This document shows positions 1-11,038 of a stretch of DNA of 64,000 nucleotides, piece by piece. Below the pieces are notes generated by a model, which was not told where the DNA came from, did no database searches, and was given only the letters and a program-made list of their open reading frames with translations. Made by a program: the position numbers and the translations under genes. The DNA is from Mycolicibacterium brisbanense (GTDB lineage: Bacteria > Actinomycetota > Actinomycetes > Mycobacteriales > Mycobacteriaceae): positions 84,393 to 148,392 of the forward strand of contig NZ_BCSX01000004.1 in NCBI RefSeq assembly GCF_001570425.1, written 5' to 3'. Positions within the stretch are counted from its first letter, which is position 1; each line of letters starts with the position of its first letter.

Positions 1-634
1 CCTCGGGGTTCTCGGTCATGCTCTTGGGCAGCAACCGGCCGTTGCCTGCGAACATGCCCTGCCAGTCCGCATACGGCTCGGCGAACGTCATCACGGCCTG
101 ACGGTCGTCGACCCCGCGGGTGACCGAGGCGACGCGCTCACTGCCGTTGGGCGCGGCGATCACGAACGCCGGGTTCTTTCCGTTGGTGGCATCGATCTGG
201 GACTTGATGTCTTCCCAGGTGATCGGGGTGCCATCGGACCACACCGCCTTCGGGTTGATCGTGTAGGTGACCACCTGCGGGTTCTTGGAGGTGAGTTCGA
301 CGCTGGTGAAGTAGTCGGTGTTGACCGTCGTGGTGCCGTCGGCGGCGATGGTGAAGGCCCGGGGCAGCGTCGGCTTGGACAGCGAGCCGACATCGCCGGT
401 GTTGCCGTCCAGGTGCAGCGGATTGAAGTTCGACGGGAACTCGGTGAGCGCCAACCGCAGATTGCCGCCCTGCTTGAGGTTGGCCACATCCTGCGGGTTG
501 ACGTCGCTGGTGGTTCCGACCTCCGCGTTGCCGCCGGCCGAGGGGACCTGGCGATCACCCCCTGAGCACGCGGTGAGCGTGAGGGCGGTGGCGAAGGTGG
601 CGATGGCGAGGCGACGCAGGTTCTTCCCGTTCAC
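1..634 (-). CDS. oppA: OppA-like peptide-binding lipoprotein (N-terminal part, cut by window edge)
   Basis: Substrate-binding lipoprotein of the oligopeptide ABC transporter encoded by the three genes upstream; it would capture peptides outside the membrane. About 211 residues are visible before the left edge. From a GTG start the N-terminus reads as a lipoprotein signal: Arg/Lys near the start, a hydrophobic stretch, then lipobox L20-T-A-C23. The following sequence (N-L-R-L-A-L-T-E-F at the start of the mature domain, then W-S-D-G-T-P-I-T-W-E-D) is typical of SBP family 5. The frame is continuous to position 1. It corresponds to Rv1280c by sequence type and by its place downstream of oppD; the gap to oppD is 47 nt. 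The start has only a weak GGCGGG upstream, so it is probable rather than certain. Confidence 0.85.
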   Translation of the reverse strand, partial: MNGKNLRRLAIATFATALTLTACSGGDRQVPSAGGNAEVGTTSDVNPQDVANLKQGGNLRLALTEFPSNFNPLHLDGNTGDVGSLSKPTLPRAFTIAADGTTTVNTDYFTSVELTSKNPQVVTYTINPKAVWSDGTPITWEDIKSQIDATNGKNPAFVIAAPNGSERVASVTRGVDDRQAVMTFAEPYADWQGMFAGNGRLLPKSMTENPE

Positions 635-681
635 CCCGCCGATGCTAGATGCAGCAACGTGCGCTCGGGGGAATGACCCGC

Positions 682-2504
<1,823 letters not shown>

Positions 2505-2508
<4 letters not shown>

Positions 2509-3428
2509 CGGCGCTTCTTCCGTCGCCGCAGCTGACCGCTGCCCGGGTCGAGTGCATCGCGTAGGCCGTCACCGGCGAGGTTGGCGCACAGGATGATCAG
2601 CACCAGGACCCCGGCGGGGAACAGGAAAACCCACGGGAACGTCGTCGCCGATTTGGTGCCGTCGGCGATCAGCGTTCCCAGCGACACGTCAGGCGGCTGG
2701 ATACCGAAACCCAGGAAGCTCAACCCTGTTTCGGCCAGGATCGCGACGCCGACATTGAGCGCGGCGTCGATGATCAGCAGGGACGCCACGTTGGGCACGA
2801 TGTGGCGCACGATGATCCGCCAGCTGCGCACACCCATATACCGTGCGGCGACGACGAATTCACGTTCCCGCAGCGTCATCGTCATGCCGCGCACGATGCG
2901 CGAACTGATCATCCAGCTGAACAGCGAGAACAATATGATCAGCCAGAAGACGCGGTCGGACTGGCCCAATCGCGGGGTCACGATGGCGATCAGGATGAAG
3001 CTGGGCACCACCAGCAGGACATCGACCACCCACATCAGCGTCCGGTCGCGCCAGCCGCCGAAATAGCCGGCGACGGACCCGACTGTTGCGGCGATGACCG
3101 TCGAGATGAGCGCCACGCACACGCCGATCAACATGGATTTCTGCATGCCGCGCAGGGTTTGGGCCAGCAGGTCCTGGCCCAGTGCGTTGGTGCCGAACCA
3201 GTGGGTGGTCGACGGCGGTGTCTGCAGCGCGTAGTAGTCCAGGTCGGTGTAGTTGTACGGCAGCAGCGGGGGCAGGGCGTAGCAGCCGACGAACATCACC
3301 GCGAGCACGACGAGCGCCGCGACCGCGGGCTTGTTGCGCATGAATCGGCGGAAGACGAGCGTGCGCCGGGTGGCGAACTCCTCGGTGTGCAGACCCGAAC
3401 GTGCTGCGGTGGCTGTGGTATCGGTCAC
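2505..3428 (-). CDS. oppC: OppC: oligopeptide ABC transporter permease
   Basis: 307-residue inner-membrane permease of the DppC/OppC family. The N-terminal region (V-T-D-T-T-A-T-A) precedes an R-R-F-M-R-N-K-P segment and a first membrane span, typical of OppC. A periplasmic loop with [11 protein letters not shown] follows, then four more spans and the cytoplasmic coupling motif around [10 protein letters not shown]. The open frame extends much further upstream, but that part lies inside oppB in another frame. The GTG at 3428 overlaps the oppB stop as GTGA and fits the usual length. Second gene of the opp operon. Confidence 0.93.
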
Positions 3429-4402
3429 GTCACCCGCACTCTCGGATCCAGCGCCGCGTAGATCACGTCCGACAGCAGACCGGCCAGCAGCACGACAGAG
3501 CCCGTGAACACCGTGATGGCGGCGATGATGTTGGTGTCCTGGGTGGCGATGCCCTGAACCACCCACTCGCCCATGCCGTGCCAACCAAAGATCTTCTCCA
3601 CGAACACCGCTCCGGTGACCAGTCCCGCGACGCCGTAGGCGAACAGCGTCGCCATCGGGATGAGCGCGGTGCGCAGGCCGTGTTTGAACAGGGCCTGGCG
3701 CCGCGTCAGCCCCTTGGCCCGCGCGGTGCGGATGAAGTCCTGGCCGAGCACGTCGAGCATGGCGTTGCGTTGGTAGCGGCTGTAACCGGCGATGGCCGAC
3801 AGGGCCAGTGTGAAGGTCGGCAGTGCGAGATGCTGCAACCGGTCGGCGAACTGGTTCCAGCCGCCCCCGACGGCGTCGGGCGAGGTCTCCCCGGTGTATT
3901 CGAAAAGCCGCACTCCCAGAACGGAATTCACGTCGAGTGCGGCCAGGATCAGCAGGTTGGCGATGACGAAGGTCGGCGTGCTGATCACCAGCAGCGACAG
4001 CAGCGTGATGACGCGGTCGGAGAGCCGGTATTGCCGGATCGCGCCCCACGCGCCGACGACGACGCCGATCACGGTGCCCAGCACCGATCCGATGACCAGC
4101 AGCCGCAGGCTGACCCCGATGCGGCGCCACAGTTCATCGGACACCGGCTGGCCGGTCACCGTTGTGCCGAAGTCGCCTCGCACAGCACCTGCGGCCCAGT
4201 GCGCGTACCGGATCGGGATGGGCTTGTCGAGGCCGAGTTCGGCAGCCTTGGCGTCGATCGTGGACTGCGGCGGGCGCGGATTGCGTTGCAGCAGGCTGTC
4301 GAGGGGCTCGAAGGTGTACGAGGTCAAGGTGAACGTCAAAAACGACGCCAGCGCCAGCAGCACGATGTAGTTGAGCAGCCGGCGCGCCAGGAAGCGCGTC
4401 AT
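3425..4402 (-). CDS. oppB: OppB: oligopeptide ABC transporter permease
   Basis: 325-residue membrane permease, first gene of the opp operon. It begins M-T-R-F-L-A-R-R-L-L-N-Y and goes straight into a hydrophobic span, the standard OppB/DppB start; the ATG at 4402 was chosen over the open frame reaching 4591 because the upstream residues have no membrane character. The EAA-type coupling loop is visible around I-R-T-A-R-A-K-G-L, and the C-terminus A-A-L-D-P-R-V-R-V is characteristic. Pairs with OppC to form the peptide channel. Corresponds to Rv1283c by sequence type and gene order. Confidence 0.93.
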   Translation of the reverse strand: MTRFLARRLLNYIVLLALASFLTFTLTSYTFEPLDSLLQRNPRPPQSTIDAKAAELGLDKPIPIRYAHWAAGAVRGDFGTTVTGQPVSDELWRRIGVSLRLLVIGSVLGTVIGVVVGAWGAIRQYRLSDRVITLLSLLVISTPTFVIANLLILAALDVNSVLGVRLFEYTGETSPDAVGGGWNQFADRLQHLALPTFTLALSAIAGYSRYQRNAMLDVLGQDFIRTARAKGLTRRQALFKHGLRTALIPMATLFAYGVAGLVTGAVFVEKIFGWHGMGEWVVQGIATQDTNIIAAITVFTGSVVLLAGLLSDVIYAALDPRVRVT

Positions 4403-4429
4403 CCGGTTGGTCCCTGCTGCATGGCACAC

Positions 4430-4435
4430 ACAGTA
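4430..4435 (-). promoter_or_regulatory. Candidate -10 box for the opp operon
   Basis: On the minus strand the hexamer TACTGT (TANNNT pattern) lies 27 nt upstream of the oppB ATG. No convincing -35 is visible at 16-18 nt spacing. The 204-nt gap between oppB and the rightward small gene at 4607 must hold both divergent promoters; I see no other clear signal in it. Confidence 0.3.
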
Positions 4436-4606
4436 GAAGAGGCGAGGCGCAACCGTCCCGAAGCTGAGGATCCGGCGCGCCACTAACCGCCTGGTTGGGA
4501 ATTTCCAGCGCGGGCTCAGCGTCTTCAAAGTTGTGGCGGGTTCACTGGGGGCTACCTGGCGATTTCGCCAACGCTGACTGAATGAGATCAATCAAGGGGC
4601 GATGTC

Positions 4607-4849
4607 ATGACCATCGGGAAACCTCAGAACGTGAAATTCATCGCTGCGATGGCCGGGGGTGCCGCGGTTGTCGCCCTCGGTGCCCTGGGCCTGCTCGGCC
4701 ACGAGCAGTCGTCCGCCGTGGCGACCAGCACCATGAACCTCGGGGCGACGGTCACCGAGACCACCCCGCCGACCGCTCCGGCCACGTCGATGGCTGTGCC
4801 CGGCATCAAGGGCTACAACCCGCCGGCAGGCTTCGCGACCACTCACTGA
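4607..4849 (+). CDS. Small exported protein, family A copy 1
   Basis: 80-residue protein with a short basic N-terminus, one hydrophobic span at about residues 10-30 (A-A-M-A-G-G-A-A-V-V-A-L) and a mature part rich in Thr, Ala and Pro that ends P-A-G-F-A-T-T-H. The AGGGGCG about 7 nt before the ATG is a plausible Shine-Dalgarno. A second protein in this window (32772-33023) has the same architecture and matching motifs: T-V-T-x-T-T, P-A-T-S-x-A, P-x-G-F-A and a C-terminal His. I know of no function; it looks like a short secreted or membrane-anchored mycobacterial protein. Its 3' end overlaps the convergent neighbour by 7 nt. Confidence 0.75.
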   Translation: MTIGKPQNVKFIAAMAGGAAVVALGALGLLGHEQSSAVATSTMNLGATVTETTPPTAPATSMAVPGIKGYNPPAGFATTH

Positions 4850-5289
4850 CCGGCGGATGCAGCTTGCCCGATGCTGGTCACGGTGGCTGTCGGGCCGGAG
4901 CGCGTGGCCCGGACCGACACGCGGTCGTTGACCGCCCACGTGGGTTTGAGCGTTGCGGGCAACGCATAGGTCTGGCTGAACCCGTCAGTGCTCACGACCG
5001 TCACTGAATCGGCGGTCAGCGCCGTGATCATCCCCACCTGGGTGAGTTCTGTGGTGTAGCCACCATGGCCGTCGCGGCGGACCGACTCGCTGTGAACCGT
5101 TGCGGCGTCGGCATTGTCGCGATTGTCGCGCCCGGGCTGCGCCCAGGGCGGGGGACCGTCGCCGTGGTGACCGGCCGGGCCGGCCTCACCCATGCCCGGG
5201 GAATCCGTCGCGGCGTACACCGCGGCGCCGCCGAGTCCGGCTATCGCCGCGGCGACGCCGATCGCGGCAACCGTCCGCCTCACACTCAT
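4843..5289 (-). CDS. Exported hypothetical protein
   Basis: 148-residue protein starting M-S-V-R-R-T-V-A-A-I-G, a twin-Arg-like N-terminus followed by an Ala/Gly-rich hydrophobic segment and a likely signal peptidase site near V-Y-A-A-T (about residue 27). The mature part has a Gly/Pro/His-rich stretch (H-H-G-D-G-P-P-P-W) and then a compact beta-rich domain resembling small extracellular domains (T-Q-V-G-M-I-T-A-L-T-A-D-S-V-T-V-V, ending T-V-T-S-I). It is divergent from the response regulator at 5420 and could be a target or accessory of that system; this is inference from position only. The ATG at 5289 was preferred because upstream residues do not look coding. Confidence 0.75.
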   Translation of the reverse strand: MSVRRTVAAIGVAAAIAGLGGAAVYAATDSPGMGEAGPAGHHGDGPPPWAQPGRDNRDNADAATVHSESVRRDGHGGYTTELTQVGMITALTADSVTVVSTDGFSQTYALPATLKPTWAVNDRVSVRATRSGPTATVTSIGQAASAGQ

Positions 5290-5419
5290 GGCACCCACCG
5301 TGCAGGCATCGTCTGTGCGTCGGCTGTGAGTGGAGTCAGCGGCAGATGAGCGCAAGTTTCACAGCTCGGGCATAGACAACGCATAGGGCGGCCCCATCGC
5401 GTCGGCGAATAATGGGCGT

Positions 5420-6166
5420 GTGCCTGCAGCCGTCAACGACAACGAACCCGCCCGTGCCGTGATGCGCCGCGCCGACGGCAACCCGATCCAGGTGCTCGTC
5501 GTCGACGACGAACCGGTGCTGGCCGAACTGGTGTCGATGGCCTTGCGCTACGAGGGCTGGGATATCGCCACCGCCGGTGACGGCGCCACCGCCATCGCCG
5601 CAGCCCGGGAAAACCCGCCTGACGTCGTGGTACTCGACGTGATGCTGCCCGACATGAGCGGGTTGGAGGTGTTGCAGAAGCTCCGGGAACAGATTCCGGG
5701 ACTGCCGCTGCTGCTGCTCACCGCGAAGGACTCGGTGGAGGACCGCATCGCCGGTCTGACCGCGGGCGGCGACGACTACGTCACCAAACCCTTCAGCCTC
5801 GAAGAGGTCGTGCTGCGATTGCGGGCCCTGCTTAGGCGCACCGGCGTGACCAGTGAGGACGGCGGCGCCAAGATCATCGTCGGCGACTTGGTTCTCGACG
5901 AGGACAGTCACGAGGTGACCCGTGCGGGCGAGCCCATCACGCTGACCGCGACCGAATTCGAACTGCTGCGCTTCATGATGCGCAACGCCAAGCGCGTGCT
6001 GAGCAAGGCGCAGATCCTCGACCGGGTGTGGAGCTACGACTTCGGTGGCCGCTCCAACATCGTCGAGCTGTATGTGTCGTATCTGCGCAAGAAGATCGAC
6101 AGTGGCCGCGAACCGATGATCCACACATTGCGTGGCGCGGGTTATGTCCTCCGGCCCCCGCGCTGA
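5420..6166 (+). CDS. OmpR/PhoB-family response regulator
   Basis: 248-residue DNA-binding response regulator. The receiver domain (about residues 23-135) has the acidic pair D29-D30, phosphoacceptor D73 in V-V-V-L-D-V-M-L-P-D and conserved K123 in V-T-K-P-F. The C-terminal winged helix (about 150-248) has the usual E-L-L-R-F-M-M-R-N and R-G-A-G-Y-V-L-R. It resembles mycobacterial PhoP/TcrX-type regulators. The start is either GTG 5420 or ATG 5462 (residue 15). AATAAT lies 6 nt before the GTG, so a leaderless start is possible. The partner kinase gene overlaps its 3' end; targets probably include the adjacent glycosyltransferase genes. Confidence 0.93.
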   Translation: MPAAVNDNEPARAVMRRADGNPIQVLVVDDEPVLAELVSMALRYEGWDIATAGDGATAIAAARENPPDVVVLDVMLPDMSGLEVLQKLREQIPGLPLLLLTAKDSVEDRIAGLTAGGDDYVTKPFSLEEVVLRLRALLRRTGVTSEDGGAKIIVGDLVLDEDSHEVTRAGEPITLTATEFELLRFMMRNAKRVLSKAQILDRVWSYDFGGRSNIVELYVSYLRKKIDSGREPMIHTLRGAGYVLRPPR

Positions 6167-7775
6167 GGTGGCCGGAACCAGGTGGTGGCAGCCACGCACG
6201 TGGTCGTTGCGCCGGCGGCTGGTGCTGACCCAGGTGGCCTTGCTGGCCGTGGTGTGCGTCAGCATCGGTGTCGCGACCGAGTTTGCGCTGCAACGGTTCC
6301 TGATGAACCAACTCGACGACCAGGTCATGGAGGCCGGACGCCGGTCGGCCGCAATCTTCGAATTGCCGCCGCCCCCACTGATGTTCCCGCCCCCGCTGGG
6401 CCCGGATGGGCGGCCCATGAACCCGCCGCCGGGACGCCACCACATACTGTTCGACCCCGAACGCGGCCCGGGCCCAGGGTTTCTCAACGCGCCCGGGCAG
6501 GCCGCGCGCACGGTGGGAGCTGTCGTCGCCCCCGGGCGGCCGGTCGACGCGGGTGTGATCACCTCCGACGGTGACCGGGTGTTCGTCAGTGCCGCCGCCG
6601 CCGATCAGCTGGCCCAGGTGCCCCCCGACCACACCCCGAGGACCATCGACGTCGACGGGCTCGGCCGGTACCGGGTGATCGGCCTGCATCCTCGGCACGG
6701 CGGCCCGCAGACCATCGTGACCGGGCTGCCGACCTCAGTGGTGGACGACACGCTGCTGTGGGTGCTCGGCATGTTCGCGGTGCTGGCCGTCGTCGCGCTG
6801 ATCGCCGCCACGCTCGGCGGCATCCTCATCATCCGCCGCCAATTAGCCCCGCTCTCAAGGGTTTCCGCTGCCGCTCGAGCGGTGGCCGACCTCGAACTGG
6901 ATCGCGGTGAGGTGCGGCTGCCCACCCCGATCGTGAAGGTCGACCCGGCCAGCGCGCACACCGAGGTCGGGCAGCTGGGCACGTCGCTTAACCGCATGCT
7001 GGACCGCATCGCCAACGCCCTTTCCGCGCGGCACGCCAGTGAGACCCGGGTGCGTCAATTCGTCGCCGACGCCAGCCATGAACTACGGACGCCGCTGGCT
7101 GCCATCAGGGGCTACACCGAGCTGGCGCAGCGCAAACGCGACGATCTGCCCGTCGACGTCGCGCACGCGATGAACCGCGTGGAATCCGAGACCGCACGCA
7201 TGACCCAGCTGGTCGAGGACATGCTGCTGCTGGCGCGCCTGGACGCCGGTCGTCCGCTGGAGCGTGAGTCGGTCGACCTTTCGCGGCTGGTGGTCGACAC
7301 CGTCAGCGACGCGCACGTCGCCGGGCCGCAGCATCAGTGGTCGCTTGAGTTGCCCGATGACCCGGTGGTCGTCGACGGCGACGAGGCCCGGCTGCATCAG
7401 GTGCTGGCCAATCTGCTGGCCAACGCGCGTACCCACACCCCACCGGGAACCTCCGTCACCGTGACCCTGGAACCCGATCACGACGGCTCGGTCGCTTTGA
7501 CCGTCGCGGACGACGGGCCCGGCATACCCGAATCGCTGCAGCCCGAGGTGTTCGAACGGTTCGCTCGCGGGGACTCGTCGCGGTCGCGCCGCGAGGGCAG
7601 CACCGGGCTCGGATTGGCGATCGTGGCCGCTGTCGTCAAAGCCCATGGCGGCACCATCAGTGTGCGCAGCACCCCAGGTGCGACGGCGTTCACCGTCCGT
7701 CTTCCCGGTGTTCAGCCCTCACAGGCTACGCACAGGTCCGACCAATCCGACACCAAGTTGCCGTCGCAACGATGA
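6144..7775 (+). CDS. Sensor histidine kinase
   Basis: Partner kinase of the preceding regulator, about 543 residues. Order: cytoplasmic basic N-terminus, TM1 (about 27-51), an extracellular domain of about 150 residues with a Pro-rich stretch (E-L-P-P-P-P-L-M-F-P-P-P), TM2 (about 204-230), HAMP linker, HisKA domain with phospho-His at about residue 312 in D-A-S-H-E-L-R-T-P, N-box L-L-A-N-A-R-T-H, G1 box D-D-G-P-G-I and G2 box G-L-G-L-A-I-V. In-frame starts exist at GTG 6132, ATG 6144 and GTG 6168; ATG 6144 overlaps the regulator by 23 nt. Overlap indicates one transcript. The Pro-rich sensor region is unusual and the signal is unknown. Confidence 0.92.
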   Translation: MSSGPRAEVAGTRWWQPRTWSLRRRLVLTQVALLAVVCVSIGVATEFALQRFLMNQLDDQVMEAGRRSAAIFELPPPPLMFPPPLGPDGRPMNPPPGRHHILFDPERGPGPGFLNAPGQAARTVGAVVAPGRPVDAGVITSDGDRVFVSAAAADQLAQVPPDHTPRTIDVDGLGRYRVIGLHPRHGGPQTIVTGLPTSVVDDTLLWVLGMFAVLAVVALIAATLGGILIIRRQLAPLSRVSAAARAVADLELDRGEVRLPTPIVKVDPASAHTEVGQLGTSLNRMLDRIANALSARHASETRVRQFVADASHELRTPLAAIRGYTELAQRKRDDLPVDVAHAMNRVESETARMTQLVEDMLLLARLDAGRPLERESVDLSRLVVDTVSDAHVAGPQHQWSLELPDDPVVVDGDEARLHQVLANLLANARTHTPPGTSVTVTLEPDHDGSVALTVADDGPGIPESLQPEVFERFARGDSSRSRREGSTGLGLAIVAAVVKAHGGTISVRSTPGATAFTVRLPGVQPSQATHRSDQSDTKLPSQR

Positions 7776-7779
7776 GAGT

Positions 7780-9639
7780 GTGAGTCTGGTTGCTGTCGAC
7801 CCTGTCGTGGAAGAGGTTGGGGCACAGGACCGGACCCTGACGCTCCGGGTGGCCGGGCGCGAACGCCTGGCGCTGGCGGTCCTGCTGGTGGCGACCGCGG
7901 CGCTGTACCTGTGGAATCTCTCGATCAGTGGCTGGGCCAACGCTTTCTACTCCGCGGCCGCCCAGGCCGGAGGCAGCAACTGGACCGCGATGCTGTTCGG
8001 TTCCAGTGACGCGGCGAACGCCATCACCGTCGACAAGACCCCGGCCGCGCTGTGGATCGTCGACCTCTCGGTGCGGCTGTTCGGGCTGAGCTCGTGGAGC
8101 ATCCTGGTGCCGCAGGCGCTTGAGGGCGTCGCCGCCGTCGCGATGCTCTACGCCGCGGTGCGCCGGGCCGCGGGTCCCACCGCTGCGCTGCTGGCCGGCG
8201 TGGTCTTGGCGCTGACCCCGGTGGCCGCGTTGATCTTCCGTTTCAACAATCCCGACGCGCTGCTGGTGTTGCTGCTGGTGGTGTCCGCCTACTGCGTACA
8301 ACGGGGTATCGAGAAGGACGCGAGCCGGTGGTGGTTCGTCGCCGCGGGTGCCGCCGTCGGCTTCGGGTTCCTGGCCAAGATGCTGCAGGCGTTTCTGGTG
8401 CTACCGGGCCTGGCCGCGGCCGCACTGACCGCGGGGGACCGGCCATTGCGCGGACGGCTCGCTGATCTGCTGGCCGCCGCTGCGGCCATGGTGGTCAGCG
8501 GCGGCTGGTATCTGCTGCTGGTCGAGTTGTGGCCGACGTCGTCGCGGCCCTACATCGGTGGATCTCAGCACGACAGCATCGTCGAACTCGTATTGGGCTA
8601 CAACGGTTTCGGCAGGCTCACCGGGGAGGAGACCGGTGGTCTGGGCAACATGAACTTCGACGTGGGCGCCGGGCGGCTGTTCGGCTCGCAGATGGGCGCC
8701 GACATCGCATGGCTGCTGCCGGCCGCGCTGATCTGCCTGGTCGCCGGGCTGCTCATCACGCGGCGTGCGCCCCGCACCGACCAGACCCGGGCCGCGCTGC
8801 TGCTGTGGGGTGGCTGGCTGCTGGTCACCGCGGCGGTGTTCAGCTTCATGAACGGCATCGTGCACCCGTACTACACCGTCGCGCTGGCGCCCGCGGTGGC
8901 TGCTCTGATCGGTATCGGCGCGACGCTGATGTGGCAGCGGCGCAACGACATTCGGTCCGCGACCGCGATGTCGGGCGCGGTGCTCGTCACGGCGATCCTC
9001 GCCGCGGTACTGCTGGCCCGCCAAGGCGATCCCATGCCGTGGCTGCGGGCCGCCGTCGCGGTCGGGGGAGTGGGATCCGCCGCGCTGCTGCTGGTGAACG
9101 GATGGCTGGAGCGCCGGGTGGTGCCCGCCGTGGCCGCCCTGGCTCTGCTGTCGTGTCTGGCCGGGCCCGCAGCCTATGCCGTCGCGACCGCCGCCAACCC
9201 ACACAGCGGCGCCATCCCGTCGGTCGGACCGTCGCGCGGCGGTGGCCCGTTCGGCGGCTTCGGCGGCATGTTCGGCTCACCCGAACCCGGCCCGGTGCTG
9301 ACGGCGCGCCTGTCCGCCGACGCCGCGCAGTACACGTGGGCGGCGGCCGTGGTGGGGTCGAGCAACGCTGCCGGTTACCAATTGGCCACCGGCGCACCGG
9401 TTATGGCCGTCGGTGGATTCAACGGTACCGATCCCGCACCGACCCTCGACGAGTTCATCGGCGATGTCGACGCACACCGGATCCACTACTTCATCCAGAG
9501 CCGGATCATGGGCGGCTTCGGCGGCCGCACGACCAGCGGCAGTCAGGACGCCTCCCGCATCGCCGAGTGGGTCGAGAACCACTTCACCCCGATCACCGTC
9601 GACGACGTGACCATCTACGACCTGACGCACCGTGGATAG
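7780..9639 (+). CDS. GT39/YkcB-like membrane glycosyltransferase, copy 1
   Basis: 619-residue polytopic membrane protein of the PMT/ArnT-like (GT39/GT83) superfamily, similar in type to the YkcA/B-like mannosyltransferases. The N-terminal region has W-N-L-S-I-S-G-W-A-N-A-F-Y-S-A-A followed by A-I-T-V-D-K-T-P-A-A-L-W, the first extracytoplasmic loop with acidic catalytic residues. About ten hydrophobic spans follow, then a Gly-rich linker and a soluble C-terminal domain (about 500-619). GTG 7780 lies 4 nt after the kinase stop; a longer open frame from 7645 is inside the kinase gene. A close paralogue lies at 11039. Likely transfers a sugar from a polyprenyl carrier outside the membrane; the acceptor is unknown. 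Confidence 0.85.
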   Translation: MSLVAVDPVVEEVGAQDRTLTLRVAGRERLALAVLLVATAALYLWNLSISGWANAFYSAAAQAGGSNWTAMLFGSSDAANAITVDKTPAALWIVDLSVRLFGLSSWSILVPQALEGVAAVAMLYAAVRRAAGPTAALLAGVVLALTPVAALIFRFNNPDALLVLLLVVSAYCVQRGIEKDASRWWFVAAGAAVGFGFLAKMLQAFLVLPGLAAAALTAGDRPLRGRLADLLAAAAAMVVSGGWYLLLVELWPTSSRPYIGGSQHDSIVELVLGYNGFGRLTGEETGGLGNMNFDVGAGRLFGSQMGADIAWLLPAALICLVAGLLITRRAPRTDQTRAALLLWGGWLLVTAAVFSFMNGIVHPYYTVALAPAVAALIGIGATLMWQRRNDIRSATAMSGAVLVTAILAAVLLARQGDPMPWLRAAVAVGGVGSAALLLVNGWLERRVVPAVAALALLSCLAGPAAYAVATAANPHSGAIPSVGPSRGGGPFGGFGGMFGSPEPGPVLTARLSADAAQYTWAAAVVGSSNAAGYQLATGAPVMAVGGFNGTDPAPTLDEFIGDVDAHRIHYFIQSRIMGGFGGRTTSGSQDASRIAEWVENHFTPITVDDVTIYDLTHRG

Positions 9640-9703
9640 AACACATAGCCGGCGCATAGCTTCGCCCAACGGGGAACACACACCACGGGAGAATTCTGAA
9701 GAC

Positions 9704-11011
9704 ATGACAGAAATCGCCACGCGGTCGGACTTCCACTTCGACGCTGACTACGACACCGCTTATGACGGCGACGTTCAGCCGGGCCGGTTCCATTTCGCGT
9801 CGCGGCCCAACGCGGCGGTCGCCGCGCGTGCCGCGGGCGTCCCGGTACTCGACGTCGTCGTGCCGGTGTACAACGAGCAGGCAGCGCTCGCCCATTCAGT
9901 GCGCCGGTTGCATCGCTACCTGCGGGAGAACTTCGCGATGCCGACGCGTATCACCATCGCCGACAACGCCAGCGTCGACGACACCCCGCTGATCGCTGCC
10001 GAACTGGCCGCCGAACTCGACGACGTGCGCGTCGTGCGGCTGGAACAGAAGGGCCGCGGCCGTGCCCTGCACGCCGTGTGGTCCACCTCGGACGCCCCGG
10101 TGCTGGCCTACATGGACGTCGATCTGTCCACCGACCTGGCCGCGCTGGCGCCGCTCGTCGCTCCGCTCATCTCCGGGCACTCCGATCTGGCGATCGGCAC
10201 CCGGCTCAGCCGGGGTTCTCGCGTGATCCGCGGTGCCAAGCGCGAATTCATCTCTCGCTGCTACAACCTGATCCTGAAATCGACGCTGTCGGCCCGGTTC
10301 TCCGACGCGCAGTGCGGTTTCAAGGCCATCCGCGCCGACGTCGCGCACGAGTTGCTGCCGTACGTCGCCGATACCGGCTGGTTCTTCGACACCGAACTGC
10401 TGGTGCTCGCCGAGCGCAGCGGTCTGCGCATCCACGAGGTGCCGGTGGACTGGGTCGACGACCCGGACAGCCGCGTCGACATCATCGCCACCGCCACCGC
10501 CGACCTCAAGGGCATCGGCCGGCTGCTGCGCGGGTTCGCCAACGGTTCGATCCCTGTCAATACCATTGCCGCTCAGCTTGGTTCATCACGCAAGTCGGCC
10601 CCGCCGAGCTCGCTGCTGCGCCAGGCGGTGCGTTTCGGGGCCGTTGGCGTGGTGTCCACCCTGGCCTACCTGCTGCTCTTCATGGCGTTGCGGTCGGGCC
10701 TTGGTGCCCAGGCGGCCAACCTGGTCGCGCTGCTGGTGACCGCGATCGGCAACACCGCCGCCAACCGGAGGTTCACCTTCGGCATCGCGGGCGCCGGCAA
10801 TGTCACGCGACACCATTTCGAAGGCCTCATCGTGTTCGGTATCGCGTTGTCGATCACCAGTGGTTCGCTGGGCCTGCTGCACCTGCTGACCCCGGTCCCG
10901 CATCGCGCGGTCGAGCTGGGTGTGCTGGTGGCGGCGAATCTGGTTGCCACGGTGGTCCGCTTCGTGCTGTTGCGCGGCTGGGTGTTCCACCCGTCCCGGA
11001 CGCGACGCTGA
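9704..11011 (+). CDS. GT2 glycosyltransferase fused to GtrA domain
   Basis: 435-residue protein with an N-terminal GT2 (DPM1-like) domain and a C-terminal GtrA-like membrane domain. Visible motifs are V-V-V-P-V-Y-N-E (51-58), A-D-N-A-S-V-D-D-T and D138-V-D140 for nucleotide-sugar and metal binding. Residues about 305-430 form four hydrophobic spans typical of GtrA/DPMS. The predicted role is to make a polyprenyl-phosphate sugar on the inner face, the donor for the flanking GT39-like enzymes; B. subtilis ykcB-ykcC has a similar pairing. The ATG at 9704 follows GGAG and was chosen over an earlier in-frame GTG/ATG because upstream residues look non-coding. Confidence 0.88.
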   Translation: MTEIATRSDFHFDADYDTAYDGDVQPGRFHFASRPNAAVAARAAGVPVLDVVVPVYNEQAALAHSVRRLHRYLRENFAMPTRITIADNASVDDTPLIAAELAAELDDVRVVRLEQKGRGRALHAVWSTSDAPVLAYMDVDLSTDLAALAPLVAPLISGHSDLAIGTRLSRGSRVIRGAKREFISRCYNLILKSTLSARFSDAQCGFKAIRADVAHELLPYVADTGWFFDTELLVLAERSGLRIHEVPVDWVDDPDSRVDIIATATADLKGIGRLLRGFANGSIPVNTIAAQLGSSRKSAPPSSLLRQAVRFGAVGVVSTLAYLLLFMALRSGLGAQAANLVALLVTAIGNTAANRRFTFGIAGAGNVTRHHFEGLIVFGIALSITSGSLGLLHLLTPVPHRAVELGVLVAANLVATVVRFVLLRGWVFHPSRTRR

Positions 11012-11038
11012 ACCGCCACTGACTGAAAGACGACGGAC